64,000 bases of DNA from Anarhynchus alexandrinus (taxonomy: Eukaryota; Chordata; Aves; Charadriiformes; Charadriidae). Below, piece by piece: positions 13,801 through 25,800 of this stretch (its first letter is position 1; each line of letters opens with the position of its first letter). The notes beneath the pieces were generated by a model. The model had not been told where the DNA came from, searched no databases, and saw nothing but the letters and a program-made list of their open reading frames with translations. Where the stretch lies: assembly GCA_008711295.1 (NCBI GenBank), contig VUYV01000779.1, forward strand, positions 77,078 to 141,077, read 5' to 3'. The position numbers and the translations under genes were made by a program.

Positions 13801-16800
13801 GAGTGCAAAAACAGGCTGAAGTGTAAAGCAGGTGGAGACTGAGGGGTCCTTCAGTTGCTAAGACAAATCCCAAGATCTTCCTGGAGGAGATTGCAGTCAG
13901 GAACCCTCCGGCTGAAAAGCAATGGGAGCGTGGAATAGATCCTCAGTTCAAAAAAACCATATAAGAACATCAAAAAAGTCTAAACAAAACGCCTGTGGTA
14001 GAAGCAGAAGCAGGAAGAGTATTCTCCAAAATGGTTTCTAAAGCAAATTTTGGTTCCTGAACAATAAATGAGGGTTTGGGCAGGATTTGCTCATGTACCA
14101 GTAATTGAAAAGGTACTGGTCCTGCAGCAGCTGCCAGAAGATTCATTAAGTGGGGAGTAAGAGGCAGAGATCAGCATACAGAATGGAAGTTTTTCTACAA
14201 AGGAAGTTTTTTTTCTCTAGGATCCACAGAAAAGAGAGATTTGCAGAAGCTTCTTGCTGTCTGCCAGCTGATTGACCCCAAATCTGTTAACCTGTCTTAA
14301 TCCTTCCATACAGGGGAAACGAAAACAGGAAATTTGTTATGCTACACATACAATTACACAGAAACAGAATGCAAAGAGGAAAAGCTCACGCCGTATTGCA
14401 AGTTTCGTAACGACAATGGACAGGAAGTCAACAGTGAAAATATAACACTGCAACTGATACCTGGTAAGAAAAAACTTACTATTTAAAGCTGTTAAATAGG
14501 AAATCCCAGTATCTTCCTGAAATCAAATGCCACAAATTTATCACCGGTGGCACCTAACAGAAGCAGGTTTTGTTTGCTGAGAATTTTTGTCTCCTTTTTT
14601 GACAGGAAATTTTGAAATGCAGAAGAAAATATCAGTTTTGCTGCAATTAAAAAAAAAATAAAAATCACTGTATGTGACAGAGGCCTCAGTGTGTTCCCAA
14701 GCAGTTCTAGTTCAGTCATCTTCTGTCCCTCCTTCCTTCTGGTGCAGCCTGCACCAACCAGATTTGCCTCCCGTGTTGACGTGCGGTCACGCATCTTCCA
14801 GCTTGCACCAACAATTTAGCAAGGACAAAAGATTGGGGTGCCTCAGGAGGAAGTCAGCTAGCTCGGGAGGTCAGCCTGTGGGAGAGCATATCCACTTTAA
14901 ACACAAGAATGGCAACCTCCACGAGGTGTTGCAGAGACCTGGGCAGACCCAGCATCCAGTCAGCTCTGCAGGAGATGCTGGATGATTAGAATTCAACATT
15001 GCTAAAGGCAATTTTGGTGTTTAGTTCTGACCAGAGTTTGGATATTTCAGCTTCTTATTCTAAATTGGAAAGAAAGAAATGTTGGACATCCCCAAAATGT
15101 AGAAGTTTTCTTTTTTTCCACAGTAGTGGTGCCTACTGTTGAATCACTGTATCTGGCCAGATTTCACCCTCTTAGGCAATAAATATGCAGACACTTTATT
15201 TCCTTTAATTAGCAGGTACTTACTGATATGACTAACCCGATTAAAGCCAATTAGCAAGACTTACTGTTCATCAAAAAGGTGCTGAGGCCTCACTATCAAG
15301 GTCTTATTGAATTCCCTATTAGTGCTCCAGCAGCACTGTGTCGCTTAGCAGAATAAACTTTGTGTGAATTACTGTTCACGTAGTGGTCAATATAATCCTG
15401 CTCCACCCCTATCTAACCCTGTAATCTAACAGAGAAATCCTAAAACTTTGGGTATGGGTTTGTGGATTTGATTCAGCACTCAAAAACAAGGGGCTTCATT
15501 CAGTTTCCTTTTTAATCTCATGATTCAAAAAAATTGGGAATGCAAGGCATATACAGCCTGAAAAGTCATAATTAATGAAGACAGCAAGTTGAAATCCTAA
15601 CTAATTTAAAGACCTCCAAACTTCAGGAGGTCACAGGTTTGATGGGGGTAAATTATTCATCTCCCTGCTTCTTGGTTTTCTTCTCTTTTTCTCAATACAG
15701 ATGCGAAAGTTTCCTGTAGAGACAGCCGAGGCGTTGGAATAGAAGGGGCCACATTAATAAAGCCATGCTGTGGCTCAAATAACACAGGTGATTGTGTCCA
15801 AGGCAATAAAATTTATGAGTGCTCCAACAAATCGTGGAGGATTAAAAGCAATAACTGCCTGTCTGTATCAATAAACAAACTGCTGGATAGTGCCGAGGTA
15901 ACATTTATGACTTTTCTGGAGGTTCGGGGTGGGGGCGGTAGGAGACAGTGACAATTTTTGTTGGGTGTTTTTTTTGCTTAACATAATCTAAAATAGATGA
16001 AGCATTCAAAAATCAATTATTTAATTAAAACTGTCTTTAGAAGATATAAAGCATAATTGGCTATGTCTACACAAGTCAGTCAAAGAGGCTAGGTCCCCTT
16101 CCCTGGCCCAGAGGCCACGTGGCACCGCATGACTAACATCCCTACACCTGAACACTCTCTCCCCCAGACAAGGTGACCTTATTCATAGCATCCAGCGGGA
16201 GCAGTGGCTGTCCTGGGGTGTTCCCTGAACCATGCTCAGGCATTGCCTTAGTGAACGCTAGTAGGCACAAGGCCAAACCATGCTACAGAGTACACCAACA
16301 ATGATGCAGCAGGGACAGCTCTGGGCCACTGCCCAACCTCAGACCCAGGCCCTGTTTAGCATGCCCCCCTCAGTCGCCACACTTCACAGACAGGTGCTGG
16401 GCCTCAGTTTTCAGCCTAGGTATCCTATCGTAGTGCTCTTCACTTCTACAAACCATCCAGAGTCACCCTTCTCTCAGTGAGGTTAGATGAGAACAATTGT
16501 CTTTCTTTCATCAAATACTTACTATATCTATTTTAGTAAATTAGGCACAGCAAGGTCCCAGGCAGAGGTATAGTTACTTAATTATGTATTTTCTTAACTT
16601 GCTAGATTGCTCCTTCATATGGTTTGGGCCCAGGCCAACTATTTTCTCCCCCAAAAATTTCCAGGAGCAGTCTACAAGTTAGCACAGATGAGAGACCACT
16701 CTCAGCAGGTGCTTAGGATACCCTGTTCTGGAGGACCAGAGTTGAACGCTACCAGCATGTCTTGAATGACCCTGGCTCTGTTTATTTTACTAGTATGGGG

Positions 16801-19800
16801 GTAGTCATTATGAAGGAGGATCAAGCTCCAGGCAAATTGCACGCATATGACGTATTGTTATCTTCTGCTCCAGTCCTTGGTCAACAGTCCTGACAGAAGA
16901 GAAAGACTACCTGACTACCTTGCAGAGCTTAATAAAATGTCAAGAGTGGAAAAAGACACAATAAACAGTTCTTCTGCAAACCTAGGCGCAATCATTAACA
17001 TCCTGAGTATGGTCTCCTCTATCCCAGCAGATGCAGACGCATTCATTATTGAAGTAAGGTTTTATTTTAAGTCTTATCTATACCTGTTAAGCCCTTTGGC
17101 CCCTTTTGTCATAGAGAATGACATTCTCCCTGAAGAAAATCCACAGTTAGTTAGGGTCAGGAGCAGGAAAGTAGTAAGGGAATGAGATGAAATGACAGCA
17201 AAGATGAAATGACAGCAAAGATGAAATAACAGCAAAGATACAGAAAAGTTTATGAAAAGTCAAAATGATGAAGACAGGGAGTCTATGCATGAAAGAGAGA
17301 CTGCTGTAGGCTTAGCAACTAGAAATCTTTTAGGGACCCATAAATGTCTCTAGCATTCTAAGTTAGAGGAAAGGACAAGGAATGATGGATGAAAAAATAT
17401 ACACGTGGCCATAATGTGCGCACACAGCCTAGAAAGCCAACTGTATCCTGGGCTGCATAACAAGAAGCATGGCCAGCAGGTCAAGGGAGGCGATTCTCCC
17501 ATGCACTCTGCTTTTGTAAGACCCCACCTGGAGTACTGAGTCCAGCTCTGGGGCCCACAGCACAAGAAAGACATGGACCTGTTGGAGCAGGTCCAGAGGA
17601 GGGCCATGAAGATGATCAGAGGGCTGGAGCACCTCTCCTATGAGCACAGGCTGAGAGAGCTGGGGTTGTTCAGCCTGGAGAAAACAAGGCTCTGGGGGGA
17701 CTTTATTGCAGCCTTTCAATACTTAAAGGAAGCTTATAAGAAAGACAGAGAAAAACTTTTTTACAAGATCCTGTAGTGACAGGACAAGGGGCAACAGTTT
17801 TAAACTGAAAGAGCGTAGATTTAGATTGGACATGAAGAAGAAATTCTTTATTGTGAGGGTGGTGAGAGACTGGCACAGGTTGCCCAGAGAAGTTGTGGAT
17901 GGTCCATCATTGGGAGTGTTCAATGTCAGGTTGGATGTCCCTGCCCATGGCAGAGGGGTTGGACTGGATGATTTTTAAAGGTTGAAACTATTCTGTGATT
18001 CTGTGATTCAATGAGTAAGAGCAGAAATAGAAAAAAGGGTTGAAATAAGGATAGGGATTGAGCAAGGAAAATCAATTAGATGTTACAACAAATGAACAGC
18101 AAAACATATCTTAGAAATAGTTGAAAACTGATTGTGAGGTACAGAGGAAAAACACTGCTTTTCTGAGCAAAAACTAGAAAGAGACTTGATGTTTTATAGC
18201 TGGAGAACACTACATGAGAGAGAGCAAGAAATCAAAGATAGCACAAAGGCTGAGAAAGAAGGGAAAGAAGGCTGGAGAACAAAAAATACCAAGCATTATG
18301 TTAAAAAAAAAAAGCCACGCAGCTCCACTTTTGGAAAACTTAACTTGAAAATAGAACAAGCAGAGGGTTAACAACTGAAGGTTTCACATGGATTGAGCAA
18401 AATAAGAAAATGCTGAGCTTTTATAAAAGGCAATTCTATGATGACACAGAAATTACCATTAGAAACAACAATTATTTGTATGGGATTTCAGTAACAGCAT
18501 TATTCTGTTGTTGTTCCAGGATTTCCTTTCTGTAGTGGACATTCTTGCTGAGTCCAGTACTAAGACTTGGGAAGACCTGAATAAAAGCAGTGGACCCAAC
18601 AGTTCTTCATTGCTCAATTCGGTAGAAAAATTTTCCCTGAGCCTCCAACCAGTTAATAATACCATTCCTTTTGTTGAAGCAAAAACCCTTCAGCTACAAG
18701 GTATGGTCACAGAAAATAGCAGCACAAATTATAATAAGATCTTCCGCAGTGCAGAAAACCTCACAGTTAATGTGTTCATTGGTTCAACTGAAAATTCAAC
18801 TGGAACCCAGAATTCAACCATTGTCAGTGTGATGTACTCAAGACTTGGACATCTTTTGCCCCAGCATGGGACCCAGTATGTGAACGGCTTACTGTTAACA
18901 ACAACTGTAAGAAGCAGCAGAAGGCAGAAGTTCGATATTAATATGACCTTTAAAAAGGAAAACTTATCTCTAAAGAAACCCCAGTGTGTCTTTTGGAACT
19001 TCGCACTCAACAAATGGGATACTCAGGGTTGCACATCCACAGAGGAAGAAGGTTATGTCAATTGCTCCTGCAATCACTTGACATCATTCTCCATTCTGAT
19101 GTCACCTGATATACACTCCCAGGTAATCTTTGAAGATTATATTACCTACATTGGCCTGGGCATCTCAATCTTGAGTTTGGTGACCTGCATTATAGTTGAA
19201 TCCTTAGTCTGGAAATACGTGACAAACAACACAACCTCCTATATGCGCCATGTCTGTATACTCAACATAGCTACATCACTCCTGATTGCTGACATTTGGT
19301 TCATTGTCACTGCCTCCATCAGTGACCAAAACCAACAGATGAGCAGAGGTGTCTGTCTCGTGGCCACGTTCTTCATCCATTTGTTCTACCTGTGTGTCTT
19401 TTTCTGGATGCTCAGCCTGGGCCTCATTCTTTTCTACAGACTGGTCTTCATCTTGCATAACACAAGCAAGACCACTCAGAAAGCAGTGGCATTCTCTCTG
19501 GGATATGGGTGCCCCTTTCTCATTGCTGTCATCACCATTGCTGTCACACTGCCAAGGAAAAATTACACCAGAGATGATGTCTGCTGGCTCAACTGGGAGG
19601 AAAGCAAAGCTCTCTTGGCCTTCGTCGTACCTGCCCTGATCATTGTAGCCACGAATTTGTTCATCACTGCAGTTGTTATAATAAAAATACTGAGGCCGAA
19701 TATTGGGGATAGATCAAACAGACAGGAGAGGAACTCTTTGTTTCAAATTGGCAAAAGTGTGGCCATCTTGACACCACTGCTAGGCCTCACTTGGGGATTT

Positions 19801-22800
19801 GGCTTTGCCACCATCATCAAAAACAGCCATCGAGCTTTCCACATCCTCTTTGCTCTGCTCAATGCTTTGCAGGTGAGTTACACATATGTATGGTTTTATT
19901 TCCTCTATGACCATTCAACATATAGTGACATTCTGGCAGTGCTCTGCCTGGAGGGGGAATAAAAACAGCTTGGGAAAGCTCAGGGTTGCCTCACACATCC
20001 TTATTCTCAAAGGGCTCTTTGGAAACCCGTTCTAGGAATTTGGCTGTATTTCACATTCTCAGCTGCCTTAACAAAAGTGTGTTATACATAAAGCTGACAT
20101 AAAGATAATGTCCAACTTTGCCAGTAGCTTTGGGAAGGATATAATTCCTGAAGATCAGGAAAATACCCCTATTATGTTCAGGCCAGCAAGCTTCAGCATG
20201 TCTGGTCTCATTTACAGTGCATCTGGAGGCATCATATTATGCTCTTGTGGGTTCAAGTCATGGGAGAATATAAACAACATGAAAGTCACCAAGAACAGCT
20301 AAGTAGTTCTGATAATGAAGAGGAGAACTGAACAAAATACACATGATTGAGAGTTTCCAGTTAAAATGATTTTTACAACAACATATTTAGGTGGCCAGTA
20401 GGATCCCAATACAACGGGGTTTCTTAAGGACACAATAGTAATGTATACTCTGTCTCTTAACAATGGCCTCAAAATTGCATGCTTTAGACCAAACTCTCTT
20501 GCCTTTTATATTGTGAGCCTGCTAGCTTATCTGGGGAGCATAAGCAGGGCATGTCTTCCATACATAAAGGTCCCTTCTTCCAAATATGTTCAGTGCTAGC
20601 AAACCATCTGTGTCACTTTTGCAGACCAGATATGCACACAGTTTAAGCAGACCAGGCCTGGAGAACACCTACCACATCAGCAGTCCATTAGGAAAGACAC
20701 AGTTAGAAAAATGCCCTCTATCAAAGAGTTCAGAGTTTAAATAGTCAACACGGACAATGTTTGAGATAATGAAGAGGTACTGCAATTAAAAGGTTGGTGT
20801 CGTCCAACTGCATGTAATTATCTGTCTTCTAGGGATTATTCATTTTGGTGTTTGGGACTCTCTGGGACAAGAAGGTAAGAATTCAAACTATTTCTTATAT
20901 TATGTGAAAATACTGTTGGAATTTGAATGTAATTGCTGTATTTACTGATATATTTTTTTAACAAATAGATACAAGAAGCCCTGCTGAAGAGGAATTCAAT
21001 GTCCAAATGGAGTTCACAGCAAACAAAGGTTAGAACCTTGACCTAAGAATGTATTTCAGAGTTACTGCTGAATAATCTAACATTTTCCAAGTGTCTTTTC
21101 AGTCAAATGCACTTTATATTCTGAATTATTTATTAGAACCAGTTAGAGAAAGAGACGACATGAACAACATAACTATGAATACACCCCCTTTTTCAAAGTT
21201 CGTTATTTCACCTATAATTGTTAAAAAATGAGGAGTAGGTTGGTGGATATTTGTTCTAAATTCCACAAGAAATAAACTACAAAATGTAACTGAAACTTTA
21301 AGCTAGAAAACAGAAAATTTCAGTGGCACCATTAATTATTCACAATCTAAGAGAAATGCAAAGGGAACTTCTTGGGGAAGATGCCCATCAGCTATGAGCT
21401 GGAAAGGATGGAGATATTGCAACTTGAACTCCTGAGACAAGCAGACAGGTTAGCCTGCTCTTTATGCTGGGAACAGAGAATGGGAGGAAGTATGAATCTT
21501 TCATCAAAATGTGTTTCTGTGCAACAAAGACTCAGATTTCAATGACTAAAAGATAGAATATAAATGAATGTTGTTCTGGAACCAAGTGGCTTGGACACAC
21601 TCCTAGAAGAGAAGACACTTGGGTCCCATACCCAGCAATTCATGCATTTAACCCAAAATATTCAGTGCCTAAAAAAAAAAAATAACGTTGCAAACAGGGA
21701 CTGGATCCTTAAGGAAGATCATGGAAAGCTTCTTTTCCTTCTGCAGAGACTTTCTCTGGCCCAATGACACTTGCACTCATCTTTGCATTGAAGCACAGCT
21801 TGAACGGGCATCTGGAAATGGCTCTGCTCAGGATAGGCATTCGCATTGAAGGAGAAACCAGTTCTACTACCACCTTTAAAAGAAAAAATAAAGTTTGTAC
21901 AGTGCCTCAGGAAAATGACTACTGAGAAATACAATTAGGACAGAAACACAGGCAGTGTCCCTGTGGAACAGAGATGTCACGGAATCATGGAACAGGTGAG
22001 GTTGGAAAGACCCACCAGAGATCATCTATTCCAAACCTACGGCTCAAAGTAAAGCAAACTAGAGCAGGTTGCTTAGGACATTGTCCCATCAGGTTGTCAG
22101 TATCTCTAAAGCTGGAGAATCCACTTTGGACTCTTTGGACAAAAAGCTGTGGTGTTTTGCTACCCTCACCATAAAAAAACCCAATTTTTTTCTTATGATT
22201 AAATGGGATTTCTTCCATTTTAATTTGTGTTCCAGAGATCAAGACTCCAGTAAAAAATGCTCAGTGGCTGTTTGAAAAGGGTAAAACGGGGCTCAGCTGC
22301 TATAAGCTACTGGGCAGCCATGGAGCTAAATTGTCCTGTGCCAGCCACGTATCTGCTCCCTTCACACCTTCTAATCTTTAGCAGCTCCTGGTTCCTCTCT
22401 CCGTGTGTCCTTCACCGGCACATACCTCATGGCACCATAGGCTTTTCATCCAAATGCCTAAAGGCAGACAGAGCTATTTAAGCCACAGGAAAATGCTGGC
22501 ATGGGGACAACTGAGCTTAATTAAGTTCAAAAAAAGATATGGCCCAATTGGAAAGATGCAGAGCAGAACAACTGCCAAAGAGGTGGGATGACTGCTGTGC
22601 TAGAATGACATAGGACTCTTCAGCCTAGACAGCTGATGGGGAATGTAAAAGTGATGTATGCTGCTACGTGGCCATGGAGAAAATACACCATCCAGTTTGA
22701 TAATTAAGGACCAAACAGACCTTAATGGGTGGCAGATTCAAAGCAGATGAAGGAGATACAGACCTCCTTGCTCCTGGATGTTGTGGATGTTTGACGCTTT

Positions 22801-25800
22801 CCTAAGTTTTCTTGTCGTTTTCCCTGATTACCAGTGGTGGAAAGAACATTCTGAAGATGTGCTGCTACAAGCTTGCTTTGCTTTTGTGAAACCCTTCCCT
22901 CGGGCTTCTGCTGTAGCCCGCATTGGACAAGAAGCCACTGGGCTGGAGGATCCTTGGATCCAACCAAATGCAAATCTGCCTATGGCATTGAGCAACCACC
23001 ACCCATTAGAAAGGTTGGGCAATGGTCTCTCAGTGTGAACAAAGGAGGAAAAATGCACAATTAACTGCTTTTACAATGAGGCTTGACAAACCTCTTAAAG
23101 CAGAATGTAGGAGGCCATCCACACAGGGTGGTCATAGCCTCAGTGGCCCAGGACGTGTCTTACAGCCCTAGGAGAGGGCCAAGAGCTGAGGCTGAGGACA
23201 AATATTCACCTCATGAAGAACTGTGCTGGTTGAAGACATGTTGCAGCTGCAGAGTTGTTTGTTATCTCTTCCTCCTGATGCCAAAGGTGTGTTCATCTCT
23301 ACTTCTGCACAAGAGGGGCCACGTTCCCAGACACAGCATATAGAAAAGTTCCAGCCAACAGGAATAAAATACCTCTACCTGGAGTGGCTATTTGAGGATG
23401 GATAACTCTGTGTATTCTGACAAATAAATGCTTGTTTGAACTTACACTTCTGCATTCATAATCCCTCACCGAAGAAGCCACTCCAGGACAGATAATGGAT
23501 TGAAGGGATCAGAATCTAACCACTGGTACCTGGGGCAGAAAATGAAAATAGTGGTAAATGCTTGCATCACTCTTATATGACAACAGAACTTAGTTTTATA
23601 TTGGTATACGAACAGGGTTTATTCAGAAGGGCCTGTAAAGGTATTTCTAAAGAACCGGAAAGCAGACTTAAAAAACAGTATAATTAAGAGAGAAGGGTAC
23701 ATAGCCTCAAAGGAATTAAGGAATCCATTAAGGCTGGACTGTCAGCTCAGAGGAGAAGCATTGACTCAAATCACTCCAGCTTCCACAAGAATCACAGAAT
23801 TGCTGAAGTTGGAAAGTACCTCCAGAGGTCAGCCGGATCATACCACCCTCCCACTTAGAGCATGGTCAGTTAGTGCTCCAGGCCATGTCCAGTTGGGTTT
23901 TGAGTACCTCCAAGGATGGAGACTACACAGTCTCTCTGTGCAGCCTTTTCCTGTGTTTGACCACCCTCAGTGAATAAGTTTCTTTTTAAGTGGGATTTCC
24001 TGTATTTCTATTTGTTCCCACCACCTCTTGTCCTTTCACTGGTCACCAGTGAGAAAAGTCTAGGTCTGTCTTTACTCCTTTCCAGTCAGACAGCCCTCAG
24101 CATGTCCTGGTGTGTGGGGTTGTTCCTCCCCGGGGACAGGAGGACTTCACATTTCATAGAATCATAGAATTGCTGAGGTTGGAAGGGACCTGTAAGATCA
24201 TCAAGTCCAACCATTAACCTAACCTGACAAAACCACTTCTAAACCATGTCCCCAAGTACCACATCTACCCTTTTTTTAAACACCTCCAGGGATGGCAAAT
24301 CCACCACCTCCCTGGGCAGCCTGTTGCAATGTTTAATAACACTTTTAGTGAAAAAATGTTTCCTAATATCCAACGTAAACCTCATCTGACTTGAACCCAT
24401 TTGCTCTTGCCCTATCACTTGTCAGCAGGGAGAAGAGGTCAGCTCCCACCTCTCTGCAACCTCCTTTCAGGTAGTTGTAGAGAGCGAGAAGGTCTCCCCT
24501 CAGCCTCCTCTTCTCCAGGCTAAACAACCCCAGTTCCCTCAGTTGTTCCTCATAACACTTGTTCTCCAGACCCCTCACCAGCTTTGTAGCCCTTCTCTGG
24601 ACACACTCCAACACCTCAATGTTGTTCTTGTAGTGAGGGGTCCAAAACTGAACACAGTACTTGAGGTGGGGCCTCACCAGTGCCGAATACAGGGGGTGAT
24701 CACCTCCCTAGTCCTGCTCCCCACACTATTCCTGATACAGGCCAGGATGCTGTTGGCCCTCTTGGCCACCTGGGCACGCTGCCAGCTCATATTCAGCCAG
24801 CTATCCACCAACACCCCCAGGTCCTTTTCTGCCGGGCAGCTTTCCAGCCACTCCACCCCAATCCTGTAGCGCTGCATGGGGTTGTTGTGACCCAAGTGCA
24901 GGACCCGACACTTCGCCTTGTTGAACCTCATACCATCATACCACTGGCCTCAGCCCATCGGTCCAGCCTGTCCAGATCCCTCTGCAAAGCCATCCTACCC
25001 TCAAGCAGATCAACACACCTGCCTAGCTTAGTGTCATCTGCGGACTTACTGAGGGTGCATTCTATCCCCTCATCCAGATCATTGATAAAGACATTAAAGA
25101 GAACTGGCCCCAGCACTGAGCCCTGGGGGACACCGCTTGTGACCGGACACCAACTGGATTTAACTCCATTCACCACCACTCTCTGGGAATTTCCCTTTTA
25201 CTGAACTTCATAAGATTCCTGTCATCCCATTTCTCCAGCCTGTCGAGGTCCCTCTGAATGACAGCAGACTCATCTGATCAATCAGCCGCTCCTTCCAGTT
25301 TTGTATCATCCGTAGACTTGGTGAGGGTGCACTTTTCCCATTATCTGTATCATTAATGAAGATGTTAAACTAGTATTGGACCCAGTAGTGACCTCTGCAC
25401 ATGTCTCCTCCAGCAATGTGCTGAAGGCCAGGCAGGAGGCAGCCTGTGATTAGCCAGGCAGAGCAGCACTGTAAGTTTTAAGTGCTCCAACCATCTGCCA
25501 CATTCAGATCTTGTGTCAGAACGAGACAGGAAAGATGCAGTTTCTGCCTCACGCTTCTTCATTTAGGATCCCCAGACTCATCCACCTGGATTTTTTTTTA
25601 TCTGGTACTCCAAGTATTCCAGTGTTTTCTGCAGGAGGATGACTCCTGGGAATCGAGGTCTGGGAACATTTCCTAATGTAATTTTAAAGCATCATTCCTT
25701 CTTTCTGGCTTGAAAATGGCATCTGCTCGATGTGGTGCTATTCTGACTGTGGGAAAAAACTCTGTTTTCCCAGGAAACTGAAAGGAAGACAGGAATAAGT

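Noticed and set aside
24680..25204. 174-codon plus-strand open frame
   Set aside because: It is the antisense strand of the CR1 reverse-transcriptase remnant.
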